A model generated the notes under the pieces. It had not been told where the DNA came from. It searched no databases and saw only the letters and a program-made list of their open reading frames with translations. A stretch of 64,000 nucleotides of DNA from Ensifer sp. WSM1721. GTDB taxonomy: Bacteria; Pseudomonadota; Alphaproteobacteria; Rhizobiales; Rhizobiaceae. The stretch lies in the NCBI RefSeq assembly GCF_000513895.2, contig NZ_CP165783.1, positions 124,001 through 188,000 of the forward strand, read 5' to 3'. The number at the start of each line of letters is the position of its first letter. The stretch's first letter is position 1. A program made the position numbers and the translations under genes. Shown here piece after piece: positions 7,592 to 16,078 of this stretch.

Positions 7592-9078
7592 TTATCGTCG
7601 AGGTACTGTGACCTTGCCCTTCGGCCTGACGAGGTGTGACAGTATTGCAGGGTAGTAGCCGGTGCCGGTGCTTCCCCGTCCGTGGAACCCAATTGGTTGA
7701 TCGCCCCAGCTTGAAGAGTCGGATTCCCGAATAATAATCCTGAGCGCGTTCAGCTCCGAGTATTCCGGGGCCCTCCAGCGCAGGTCATTCGGGAGCCCCG
7801 CCATGCGATAGCCCTCCACGATATGCCGCCGCACATCCTCGGCGGGGAACGGCTGTGAGGCCGACCAATGCCGGATCGTGAAGTGCGGATTGCTTATCAT
7901 AAACATTTTCGCCTCCCAGCGCGCCTCCTCTGAACGGCCAAGTTGCGCAAGGCTTGCGGCAAGCAGGCGTCGTGAAGTCGTGCGATAAGTTTCGGGCCTG
8001 CGCAGCGTTTGGGCCGCGGATTCGTAGTCGCCGATGGCATATTGGGCCTGGCCCAACATCCAGTAATACCAACCGGGCGGGTGAGGATTGAGCCGGAGTG
8101 CCTTCCGCACCTGCTCTATGGCTTCGGCAGGCCGGCCTTTTTCCGTCGTCAGTTCAGCCTGCATTGCCCATGCATCCGCGTGGTTGGGGTCCAGTTTGTG
8201 GGCGGCGTCGAATTCGGAATCCGATTCCGCCCAGCGGCTCTCATGGCCCAATATGACACCCAATACCCAGCGATTCCCGGCATCGTTCGGGTCGAGTTCG
8301 ACCGCGCGCTGCGCTTCGGCAAGCGCTGTTGCGCGGTTGGGATCCATCGGTTCGTCCCAGAACTCCCAGCCCAGCCAGAGGTTGAGCGCCAGCCAACGGT
8401 GCGCCTCCGCATATTCCGGATCGAGCTCGATTGCACGGTTCAGCAGGAAAATGGCTTCTTTCGCGGTAACCGCCGTTTGCAGGCCCAAGGCCCGTGCACG
8501 CACACAGAGATCATAAGCCTCCAGGTTGCTCGGTCTGTTGCGCGCCGGAGCGGTAGTCAGGCGACCCACCAGAGCCTCGACGATCTTGCCGGTCACCTCG
8601 CTTGCGGGCCAAGTTCGTCGAAACCGCATTCAAGCTTCCGCTTGACCTGGTCGTAGACACTGCCGGAGACACAGATATCCCCTGGCCCGGCTATTGCCTG
8701 AAGTCGCACCGCGACGACTACGCCGTCGCCGTACAGATCGCCGTCCTCGACAACGACATCACCCAGATTGATGCCGATATGCAGGTTAATTTGCCGGTCG
8801 ACAGCCAAACCCTCGTTCGCGGCCACCATCCGCTTCTGAAGTTCCACGGCACATGACACAGCGTTCACGGCGCTTCCGAACTCGACCAGAACGCCATCAC
8901 CCATCACTTTTACAATACGGCCGTCGCAGTCGCGGACCAGTGGTTCCAGGATCTCCTTCCGTCGGCCCCTTAACGCGGCCAACGTTCCTTGCTCATCTAG
9001 GTCCAGAAGTCGACTGTAGCCCACCACGTCGGCGGCCAATATGGCGGCAAGTCGGCGCTGGGCGCGTACTTCGGCCAT
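7592..9078 (-). pseudogene. Class III adenylate/guanylate cyclase with TPRs, broken by internal deletion and frameshift
   Basis: Two frames together make the rhizobial cyclase-TPR type. From 9078 to about 8600 is a nucleotidyl cyclase domain: AAILAADVVGYSRLLDLDEQGTL (first metal Asp), RIVKVMGDGVLVEFGS (second metal Asp), GINLGDVVVEDGDLYGDGVVVAVRLQ, ending KLECGFDELGPQAR and TGA. From about 8616 to 7592, one frame over, the protein resumes as EVTGKIVEALVGRLTT...NLEAYDLCVRARALG and continues through at least four TPR units (AIELDPEYAEAHRWLALN and following). Relatives carry a TolB-like segment of more than 100 residues between cyclase and TPRs; here it is missing and the join is out of frame. 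The cyclase half may still be made alone. Confidence 0.75.
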
Positions 9079-9474
9079 TTCGCGTTGCTTTCATTGAAAG
9101 CAGAAAATCGAATTGTATGACGCCCATTTCAAAAGTCTATCAGGCTGACTTCGAAGTTCGATGCAAAGCAGTACGTGGTCAGGGATGACCAACACGCACC
9201 CGCGTAATGACAGGGTCTTCGGTTCAGATTCCTCCAAGGAGCATGGCGACGGGCGTCGCCAGCCCCGCAGGATCGCTGCCGACTGCCCGCCTCTCGTCGC
9301 TTTGGCAGATGGGGTGGGTTGCCGTCCTCCTGACAGTTGGCTCCGCGAGTGCTCGTAAACGCTGGCGCTGGAGATCATCCCTTGGCGACCATCTCCTGCC
9401 CCGGAGAAAGATGAGCAGCTGATCGGCGTGCCGGCGAGCGTGATCCCATCGACAGACGGATGACGCAGACGGGC
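9079..9474. other. Gene-poor stretch upstream of the cyclase remnant
   Basis: Nothing here reads as a gene. A 15-bp palindrome, GCTTTCA-T-TGAAAGC, lies at 9087-9101, starting nine bases upstream of the cyclase ATG (9078, minus strand), where it could be an operator or a leader hairpin next to the ribosome site. Confidence 0.4.
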
Positions 9475-9711
9475 TCAAGGCGCGCGATCGGTGAGGGCGT
9501 CGGCGCCTTCCTGCTCGGCGCAATGCGCACAGCAGTAAATGGTGTCGCCCTGCTCGACACCGTGCCCGATAATCCGGACGCCGCAATGCGGGCAGGTCGG
9601 AGCGAGCCTCTGGATCGCGCACTCGAAACTATCGAATGTGTAGGTTTCGTCTCCCAGTTTCACCTGGAAAGCCTTATCGTAGTCGTTTCCGCACTGGTCG
9701 CATTTGGCCAT
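9475..9711 (-). CDS. Small zinc-ribbon protein
   Basis: The 78-residue product starts MAKCDQCGNDYDKAF and has three CxxC-type pairs: C4-x2-C7, CPHC around residue 40, and CCAHC around residue 60. The middle holds DETYTFDSFECAIQRLAPTCPHCG, a pattern of small Zn-ribbon proteins common in soil proteobacteria and of unknown role. Metal binding is well supported by the cysteines; the function is not. The ATG at 9711 has a GGGAGG ribosome site. The gene lies 93 nt downstream of the NDUFA9-like gene on the same strand and may be cotranscribed with it. Confidence 0.75.
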   Translation of the reverse strand: MAKCDQCGNDYDKAFQVKLGDETYTFDSFECAIQRLAPTCPHCGVRIIGHGVEQGDTIYCCAHCAEQEGADALTDRAP

Positions 9712-9804
9712 GGCTGTATCCTCCCGTTCAGTCCGATCAACCTCGCGACGAGCGATAGGTTCCGTCGTCACTTCCGGCTCAAGCGTCGTGCGCGATCAAG
9801 TGGA

Positions 9805-10719
9805 CTATTCCTCGATGCCGCGGGGTTGGATACCCAGTTCTTCCAGGCCCGGCAGATCGCTTGCCGCGACGTTGTCGCGACGCATGAGATCGACCTGGTT
9901 GCGAGTCAGAGGCGCAGCGGGAAGAAACTCCGCAGCAGTCGCCAATATGTGCCAAAGCGCGAATGGCACGGGCACCAACCTGACGCGCGCGTTGAGTTGA
10001 GTGGCGATCTCCCGGACGAGATCCCGATACGAATAAATGCGCGGGCCGGCGCACTCGAAGATCGACGCGTCTGCGGCACTCTGCCCCGAGACCAGGCGGC
10101 TCACGGCTTCCGCCACCTCCCCGACATGAACCGGCTGCAACCGAGTGTCGCCTTCGCCGAACAGCGGATAGATCGGGAGGAGGCGTACCAGCCTTACGAT
10201 CGTTGTAATGAACGCGTCGTCTGGGCCCGCCATGACAGCGGGACGGACGATCACCGCGCCCGGAAACGCCGCCTTCACCGCCTCCTCGCCGCGACCCCGG
10301 GCCCGGATGTAATCCGAACGGGAGTTCGGATCCGATCCGATGCCGGAGATATGGACGAACCTCTCGACGCCGGCTTTCCGCGAAGCGGTCGCCAGATCGG
10401 CCGCGGCTTCTACATGGACACGCTTGAAGGTCTGCTCACCGCGCTCGACATAAAGGCTGACCGCATTCACGGCGGCGCGAGATCCAGCCAAGGCAGCGGC
10501 GATCGAGGATCGATCCAGTATGTCCGCCTCGATCGGCTGAAAGGGCCTCTTACCGGACGCATTCTCCAACGTCTGGTGTGGATGGCGCGAGGCGGCACGA
10601 ATATCGACACCCTTGTCCAGAAGCCTGCTCACGATCCGCCTGCCGAGGAAGCCGGTTCCGCCGAACACTGTCACGATGTTCTCGCTGGCCACATCATTTC
10701 GACCATGTTGGTTCGTCAT
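9805..10719 (-). CDS. NAD(P)-binding atypical SDR, complex I NDUFA9-like
   Basis: The 304-residue product has an N-terminal Rossmann motif VTVFGGTGFLGRRIVSRLL (GGxGxxG at about residues 20-25) and the order of conserved segments seen in the NDUFA9-like atypical SDRs: AVNAVSLYVERGEQTFKRVHVEAAADLA, FVHISGIGSD, YIRARGRGEEAV, VIVRPAVMAGPDDAF and LQPVHVGEVAEAV. YIRAR..GE replaces the YxxxK of classical SDRs, as usual for the group. Bacterial members are probably NAD(P)H-dependent oxidoreductases or quinone-related chaperones; the substrate is unknown. No signal peptide. Confidence 0.85.
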   Translation of the reverse strand: MTNQHGRNDVASENIVTVFGGTGFLGRRIVSRLLDKGVDIRAASRHPHQTLENASGKRPFQPIEADILDRSSIAAALAGSRAAVNAVSLYVERGEQTFKRVHVEAAADLATASRKAGVERFVHISGIGSDPNSRSDYIRARGRGEEAVKAAFPGAVIVRPAVMAGPDDAFITTIVRLVRLLPIYPLFGEGDTRLQPVHVGEVAEAVSRLVSGQSAADASIFECAGPRIYSYRDLVREIATQLNARVRLVPVPFALWHILATAAEFLPAAPLTRNQVDLMRRDNVAASDLPGLEELGIQPRGIEE

Positions 10720-11041
10720 TGTCTAACGCCCTTCTGACTTTACGACGCATCGTTGGTCGCGTTCTGCGCGTTAGGAATACCCGCACCAGCCTTTTGGTCC
10801 GCTCGGCGGGATGAGCTTTTTTTTGCTGCGAGACCCGACAGTAGGGCCGAGAGGTATACTAACACCGCACTGCGGTGCGACCAATTCTGCTTTCGCAAGC
10901 GGTCAGCCGTGCTCCTGCGCATGTTTTGCGGCGGCAGGTGGGACTGCACCGACGCGTTGACCCACAGGGCAGCACAGCTCGGGAACATCGGCGCGTTTCT
11001 TGTGGTTCGGCCGTCATCACATGAAAATGCACGAGGGTACC
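10720..11041. other. Gene-poor stretch
   Basis: This 322-nt gap between the NDUFA9-like gene (minus) and the DUF2267 remnant (plus) holds divergent promoters at most. I see no gene, repeat or clear operator. Confidence 0.4.
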
Positions 11042-11352
11042 ATGAGCGCTTCCGGCGTTGCCGTCTTCGACAAGACACTTCAGATCACCAATGTCTGGCT
11101 CGATGAAATCATGGCGCATCAGGGACCGGACCGTCAGCGTGCATGGCATATTCTGAGTGCCGTTCTTCACACGCGCGCGCTCGCCTGCCCGCCGATCTTT
11201 CAGCTCACCTTTCGGCACAGTTGCCCCTGCTCGTGCGGGGTGCCTACTACGATCAATATGAGCCTTCCAAACAGCCGGCGCAGGCGCGGGGCTTGGATGA
11301 TTTCCTTGGCCAGGTGAAGACCGAACTCGCCTCCACCCCCGTCAAGACGTAG
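11042..11352 (+). pseudogene. DUF2267 protein, frameshifted and truncated
   Basis: From 11042 the frame reads MSASGVAVFDKTLQITNVWL...RAWHILSAVLHT, the start of a DUF2267 domain. The family then has a short RDRLP segment; here the frame instead runs into ALACPP while another frame continues correctly as RLPADLSAHLSAQLPLLVRGAYYDQYEP...FLGQVKTELASTPVKT and stops at 11352. The lesion lies in the GC-repeat ACGCGCGCGCTCG at about 11171-11183, a likely slippage site. DUF2267 proteins usually carry a second half of similar size after this point, which is missing. A sequencing error could explain the frameshift but not the missing second half. Confidence 0.75.
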
Positions 11353-11867
11353 GTCCTGGTTACAGGACGCTACTACCATCGCTCCGGCGCCGGTCGTGAG
11401 GCGCCGCATTAGGTCCTTTGTCAACAGCGAGGTATGGCCGACCGGATCTGTCAGCTTATTGCCGATGGATTAGGCATGCATGATTTTGCTTCATTTTTGG
11501 GCAAAAGCGCATTATACGACAGTTATGCGATGCGGTTCCTCCCAAGCGCATCGCCGGGTATCGCGTCCGATATAGCCTGTCGCTGATGCATCGGCGCCGG
11601 GCTTTCTTTTCAACATAAGGGCGCAAACGGACTTCGAAGAAGCGCAGCGGGCCGTGTCCCTCACATTTCATTCGGCCGCTTCGTCGCTTACGTTCCGAGG
11701 CTGCGGGCGTGATCGCTACTCAATGGTCGGCGATTGGGCCCAAAGCCGCCCCACGTCCCGACGAGCCTGAAGGACCGCAGTGGGTCGATTTTTCACGGCG
11801 CTGCAGAAGAGTCGGGGGATCCAGAACGTTTATTCCGCCTTCGCGTGCAGGCTTAGAGATGGTCGAC
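11353..11867. other. Gene-poor stretch
   Basis: No supported gene over 515 nt between the DUF2267 remnant and the TetR gene. Short open frames here have no ribosome site and no recognisable sequence. Confidence 0.4.
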
Positions 11868-12461
11868 TCACCCTGATGCGGCGACGGAGGGCAGCCGATG
11901 AGAAAGATAGTCGCGCATCTGGCGAAGTGCATCTTCACGTGTCAGGCCCTCCGACTGCAGACCTAGTCGCAGCCACAGCCCGTCGATTAGCGCGGTAATA
12001 CCAAGAACGGCGGCGTCGCAATCGTCCTCTGGCAGAAGATGAACCAGTGCCGACATGAGATTTGATCGCATCCGCGCATGAATTACTTTTTGGATGCGCG
12101 CTAGCTGCGGTTCCCGCGGCACCTCGGCGCAGAGCGATAGCCAGGCATGGCAGATGGACGGCTGGAAGAAGCGGTCCTCGAAGTTGCCTTCAATGATCGC
12201 TTCCAGTCGCTCTAACAGGGTGGTGGCCCGGTTCAAGCGCGCCACCACGGCATCCTTCAGCGCCGCATTGGCCTCGCGCATCGCATGCTCAAACAGCTCC
12301 TGCTTGTTGGCGAAGTAGTGCAGGACGATGCCCTTTGATGCGCCTGCGTGAGCGGCGACCTTCTCCAGCGTTGCCCCCGCCATGCCTTCGCGCTGCAGGA
12401 CCTCGAACGCCGCCCGTCTGAGTTCACGTTTTCGGATATCGCTAATTTTGGTCAGTCTCAT
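11868..12461 (-). CDS. TetR/AcrR-family regulator (BetI-like C-terminal domain)
   Basis: The 197-residue product has a TetR helix-turn-helix at residues 8-55 (IRKRELRRAAFEVLQREGMAGATLEKVAAHAGASKGIVLHYFANKQELF). The C-terminal part (IIEGNFEDRFFQPSICHAWLSLCAEVPREPQLARIQKVIHARMRSNL..., ALIDGLWLRLGLQSEGLTREDA) resembles the BetI-type ligand domain. BetI itself represses choline-glycine betaine genes, but no bet genes are here, so the ligand is open. The ATG at 12461 is chosen because the HTH starts straight after it; the frame extends further upstream through the promoter. It is divergent from a promoter with two matching operators at 12516-12551. Confidence 0.8.
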   Translation of the reverse strand: MRLTKISDIRKRELRRAAFEVLQREGMAGATLEKVAAHAGASKGIVLHYFANKQELFEHAMREANAALKDAVVARLNRATTLLERLEAIIEGNFEDRFFQPSICHAWLSLCAEVPREPQLARIQKVIHARMRSNLMSALVHLLPEDDCDAAVLGITALIDGLWLRLGLQSEGLTREDALRQMRDYLSHRLPSVAASG

Positions 12462-12487
12462 TTGCGCGCCCTCACTTTCGTCCACAT

Positions 12488-12516
12488 TTGACAAACTTTC
12501 CGGAAAGATCAATAAT
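12488..12516 (+). promoter_or_regulatory. Strong sigma-70-type promoter pointing away from tetR
   Basis: TTGACA (12488-12493), a 17-nt spacer and AATAAT (12511-12516) make a near-consensus promoter on the plus strand. It now points only at a LysR remnant. Confidence 0.6.
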
Positions 12517-12551
12517 TGACCTATGGGACAATAAAATGACCAATGGGATAA
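12516..12551. promoter_or_regulatory. Pair of TetR operator-like sites
   Basis: TTGACCTATGGGACAA (12516-12531) matches its own reverse complement at 12 of 16 positions. A related copy, ATGACCAATGGGATAA (12536-12551), follows exactly 20 bp downstream. The first overlaps the -10 box and start region of the plus-strand promoter, the expected place for repression by the adjacent TetR protein. Binding by that protein is inferred from position. Confidence 0.55.
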
Positions 12552-13057
12552 AAGTGGAATACGATGAAACGATCTTTGAAAGCGACAGCGGACTGATCGC
12601 GCGAAAGCTCGGGCAGAGCCGGCGTGTGGTATGCGCCGCTCCCTCTTACCTCGAGCGCAAAGGAAGACCCGCAACGCCGGCGGACCTAGATCGTCATGAC
12701 TGTCTGACCCTTAACTTCCGTCGCGAACGTCCGTCCTGGCCCTTCCTGTGGGAGGGCCGGGAAGTCGCCCAGCCGGTCACCGGAAGCCTGGTCGTCAACA
12801 ATGGCGAGACGATGAAGCAGATGGTGCTTGCCGGAGCCGGCATTGCCCGGCTGGGGCTCTTCTATGTCGCCGCCGATATCGCCGCCGGAAGGCTCATGCC
12901 TCTGCTTGAGGATTGCAATCCGGGCGACCTCGAATTGACCCACGCCATCTATGTCGGCGGCGGGCCACTGCCGCATCGGGTTCGAGCCTTCATTGAGTAC
13001 ATGATCGAGACGCTGGAGCAATCGCCGCTCCTGAAGGGGTATCCTAACGCAGCGTAA
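12536..13057 (+). pseudogene. LysR-family remnant lacking the DNA-binding domain
   Basis: From about residue 13 of this frame the sequence is the C-terminal effector domain of a LysR regulator: SGLIARKLGQSRRVVCAAPSYLERKGRPATPADLDRHDCLTLNF, then GSLVVNNGETMKQMVLAGAGIARLGLFYVAADIAAGRLMPLLED and a normal end with PHRVRAFIEYMIETLE. The N-terminal helix-turn-helix and the first half of the effector domain are absent, replaced by promoter-like DNA at 12488-12551. It cannot act as a DNA-binding regulator. If translated, about 173 residues from ATG 12536. Confidence 0.75.
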
Positions 13058-13289
13058 TGGCGACTCCGATAGAAGTCGTCAGTAGCGCTCGAACCGCTAG
13101 GCCACGCAAAGGAGACCGGCAAGAGTGTGCTGCAGGTTAGCGCTCAATTTGCTCATCCAATGTCCGACCGTCTCCCTTATCATTGGCGCGCAACGACGGG
13201 CGCGGATAGGACCTACGTGTGCGATCTGGTCGTCGATCGCGCGTGGCCCGCAAATAATCAAGGAGCAAGCGCCGTCGGTCCCACCTTGA

Positions 13290-14336
13290 TCAGTTTGTGC
13301 GGATGCCGTGAGCTGTAAACAGGTGGACCCTTCTGATATCGGGAGCGAGCGTGATCGGCTGGCCGGGCTGAAGATCGATCCGGTCGCGGAGCACGAGGTT
13401 CACGTCCGCCGGACCAAGCTTCGCCAGCACGTGGGTTTCGGAGCCGGTCGGCTCGACCACGACGACGGTGGCCGCTACACCTTTGTCGGCGATCGTCAGA
13501 TGTTCCGGACGGACGCCGTAGACCGCCGCCGTCGCGCCTTGATAGCCCTCAGGCATTGGAAGCGCCACCCCGCCATCGGTGACGAACTGCCCATTGACGA
13601 TCGCCCCCTCGAACAGGTTCATCGCCGGTGAGCCGATGAAGGTCGCAACGAAGGTATTGGCCGGCCGGTCGTAGAGCTCGAGCGGCTTGCCGATCTGCTC
13701 GACGTTGCCGCCGCGCATGACGACGATCCGGTCGGCCATCGTCATAGCCTCGATCTGGTCGTGGGTGACGTAGACGGTGGTCGTCTTCAGCCGCTGATGC
13801 AGGTCCTTGATTTCGGCGCGCATCGTGACGCGCAGCTTGGCGTCGAGGTTCGAGAGCGGCTCGTCAAATAGGTAGACCTGCGGCTGACGCACGATCGCCC
13901 GTCCCATTGCCACCCGCTGGCGCTGGCCGCCGGAAAGCTGTTTCGGCAGCCGATCGAGCAGAGGTCCGAGCGCCAGGATGTCGGCCGCTTCGCGCACGCT
14001 CTTTTCAATCGTCGCTCTGTCCTGGCCCTTCAGCTTCAGCACGAAGCCCATGTTTTCCGCGACGGTCATATGCGGATAGAGGGCATAGCTCTGGAAGACC
14101 ATGGCGATGTCGCGCTCTTTCGGCGCGACATCGTTGACGACGCGACCACCGATGCGGATCTCGCCGCCGCTGATGTCCTCGAGCCCGGCCAGCATGCGCA
14201 GCAGGGTCGACTTGCCGCAGCCGGAGGGGCCGACGAGGGTGACGAACTCGCCATCTTCGATGTTCATGGAGATGTCATGAATCACCGGAACGGCGCCGTA
14301 TTGTTTGCGAACCTGATCGATCGAGACGGATGCCAT
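13290..14336 (-). CDS. Sugar ABC transporter ATP-binding protein (UgpC/MalK type)
   Basis: This 348-residue ATPase would power the fructo-oligosaccharide-type importer encoded upstream. It has Walker A GPSGCGKST at residues 36-44, the Q-loop in VFQSYALYPHMTVAENM, signature LSGGQRQRVAMGRAIVRQP, Walker B VYLFDEPLSNLDAKLR, and the H-loop in YVTHDQIEAMT. A TOBE/MalK-type regulatory domain fills the C-terminus (GVRPEHLTIADKG...). The ATG at 14336 is preceded by an AGGGAGGAATTTC ribosome site; the frame upstream belongs to the end of the GH32 gene. It is the last gene of the lacI-SBP-permease-permease-GH32-ATPase operon. Peripheral to the inner membrane. Confidence 0.93.
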   Translation of the reverse strand: MASVSIDQVRKQYGAVPVIHDISMNIEDGEFVTLVGPSGCGKSTLLRMLAGLEDISGGEIRIGGRVVNDVAPKERDIAMVFQSYALYPHMTVAENMGFVLKLKGQDRATIEKSVREAADILALGPLLDRLPKQLSGGQRQRVAMGRAIVRQPQVYLFDEPLSNLDAKLRVTMRAEIKDLHQRLKTTTVYVTHDQIEAMTMADRIVVMRGGNVEQIGKPLELYDRPANTFVATFIGSPAMNLFEGAIVNGQFVTDGGVALPMPEGYQGATAAVYGVRPEHLTIADKGVAATVVVVEPTGSETHVLAKLGPADVNLVLRDRIDLQPGQPITLAPDIRRVHLFTAHGIRTN

Positions 14337-14359
14337 GAAATTCCTCCCTTGCTTGCCTG

Positions 14360-16075
14360 TTAGAGCTTGAGCTGCCAGATGCTGGCCGCGGCGACGTTGT
14401 CTTTGGGTGCCGTGAGGCGAGCGGAACGCACACTCGCAAATCCGGGCAAGCGCTTGGTTCCGGTCCATCGGCCGTTGTCGGCAAAGACCTCGATCGAGCC
14501 GACGTCGAGGAATATGCGCAGCGTCGAGGCCCTCGCCCCGGCCGCGATGTAGCGGGGCAGCAATTTGCCGTCCGGAACGTCGTAGAGGATGCTCAGGCCC
14601 TCAGCATCGAGCCGGACGCCGAGCTCGACGTCGGGATGGTCGAATTCGAGATCGAAGCTGGCGCCGGGCGCGGTGAGATCGATGACGATCTCGACGGCTC
14701 CGTTGGTGAGCTCGACCTTGTCTCCGGCGAGCAGCCGGCGCTCGTCGACCAACTCCTGGCGCAAGCTATCGACGGCATCGACCGGCGGCGTCAGCAACAC
14801 ACCGTCCCCAAGCAGTACCCGGCGCGGGAGCGTCATGGCGGTTGGAAAGTCGACCTTCTTCGAAATCTCCGTCCAGTTCGCCAGCCACGCAATGCCCACG
14901 GGGCCGGAATGGTCGACGAAAGCCTGGAAGGCATAGGCATCGGTTGCGAAGTCGAGTTCCTGCTCGAATTCCTTGACGAAGGTACGGCCGTCAAAGCGGC
15001 CGACCGTTGCAAGGGTAATATTGCGTCGCGCCGTTGCCGGATCGCGGCTGGTAAGCAGCCCGAAGATCAGCGCCCAACGGGTTTGCGGATCGTCGGCGGG
15101 ACCACCGAGCGGCACGATGCAGGGGCATTCGGCGGCCGTCATGCCGAAGCGGTTCTCGCGATGAAGAATGCCGACGAAACTCCAACCCCCAGCGGCATCC
15201 GGATCGGCGGTCTCGTAGAGCAAGATGACGCCGCCCGCGTGATCGCGGCTGCCGACGAGCATCTTCCAGCGGCCGTCCGGGCCTTTGATTACGTAGGGGT
15301 CACGGAAGTCGAGCGTCAGGTCGAGGCCGGTCGGCCGTTCCGGCAGGATGATCTCCGCCGGGCCGGCGCTGATCTGGTCACGGCTGACGGCGGTCAACTG
15401 GATCTGCTCTTCCGGCTTGCGGTCCTTGACCTGTTCGGTGAAGAAGACACGGATCCCCTCTCCAGCAAGCGGGATTGCCGAGCCGGAGAAGGCGCCGCCG
15501 CGGCTGTCGGCGTGAGCGGAGAGTTCCGCCGACGGAAACAGGAACATCGGCAGGTGCTTCCAGCGGAGATAGTCGTCGGAGACCGCATGGCCCCAATGCA
15601 TGGTGTTCCAACGGAGACTATGGGGATAGTGCTGGTAGAAGAGATGAACCTTGTCGCCGAAACGGCCGAAACCGTTCGGGTCGTTCATCCATCCGAAAGG
15701 TGGGCGGAAATGATAGCTGCCAGGCACGGCGGGTGTTGAATTGGCCTCGCCGCTGTAAAGAACAACGATGCCCTTGTCCAGAACGTCCGCCTCCGAAAAG
15801 GCATAGACGACGGAGAGGATCGTGATCGCGGCGTCGTAGCTAAAAGAAGTTTCGCCGGCTGTTTCGATCAGCAGCGGCCGGAACTCGAACTCCTCGGTGT
15901 TTCCCGCCGTCAGGCGGCCGATTTCCTGTCCGTCCTGGTTCGCTATCAGCTCGGCCGGCGCAATCGGATCGACCGGCTTCAGCCAAACGTGGAGCGTAGT
16001 CCCGGCCGGCAGAGCGGCACTGAGCGTCTTCAGGCTGCCGCCGAGGGGCGAGGAGAGGATTGCATGGCTTGTCAT
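14360..16075 (-). CDS. Glycoside hydrolase family 32, cytoplasmic beta-fructofuranosidase
   Basis: GH32 enzymes hydrolyse beta-fructofuranosyl bonds (sucrose, inulin- or levan-type oligosaccharides). The 571-residue product has the five-blade catalytic motifs: WMNDPNG at 129-135 (nucleophile D132), FRDP at 257-260 (transition-state Asp) and AEC at 315-317 (acid/base E316). About 120 residues precede the catalytic domain and form a beta-rich N-terminal extension; a C-terminal beta-sandwich follows (EVFADNGRW near the end). There is no signal peptide, so substrates must be imported intact by the ABC transporter of the same operon. The start ATG at 16075 lies 3 nt after the permease stop. Exact linkage preference cannot be read from sequence. 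Confidence 0.92.
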   Translation of the reverse strand: MTSHAILSSPLGGSLKTLSAALPAGTTLHVWLKPVDPIAPAELIANQDGQEIGRLTAGNTEEFEFRPLLIETAGETSFSYDAAITILSVVYAFSEADVLDKGIVVLYSGEANSTPAVPGSYHFRPPFGWMNDPNGFGRFGDKVHLFYQHYPHSLRWNTMHWGHAVSDDYLRWKHLPMFLFPSAELSAHADSRGGAFSGSAIPLAGEGIRVFFTEQVKDRKPEEQIQLTAVSRDQISAGPAEIILPERPTGLDLTLDFRDPYVIKGPDGRWKMLVGSRDHAGGVILLYETADPDAAGGWSFVGILHRENRFGMTAAECPCIVPLGGPADDPQTRWALIFGLLTSRDPATARRNITLATVGRFDGRTFVKEFEQELDFATDAYAFQAFVDHSGPVGIAWLANWTEISKKVDFPTAMTLPRRVLLGDGVLLTPPVDAVDSLRQELVDERRLLAGDKVELTNGAVEIVIDLTAPGASFDLEFDHPDVELGVRLDAEGLSILYDVPDGKLLPRYIAAGARASTLRIFLDVGSIEVFADNGRWTGTKRLPGFASVRSARLTAPKDNVAAASIWQLKL

Positions 16076-16078
16076 TGA

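Noticed and set aside
9205..9245. GGTTCAGATTCC, like a tRNA T-arm
   Set aside because: No acceptor, D or anticodon arm can be folded around it; single-arm resemblance only.
9475..10737. Plus-strand open frame of 425 codons across the zinc-ribbon and NDUFA9-like genes
   Set aside because: It spans two recognised minus-strand genes and the gap between them, which a real gene would not do.
12536..13057. Reading the LysR fragment as a functional short regulator or ligand-binding protein
   Set aside because: It lacks the DNA-binding domain and the first half of the effector fold, so it cannot form the normal two-lobed binding site.
14636..15739. Plus-strand open frame of 367 codons opposite GH32
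   Set aside because: Antisense of the conserved GH32 catalytic domain; no family resemblance.
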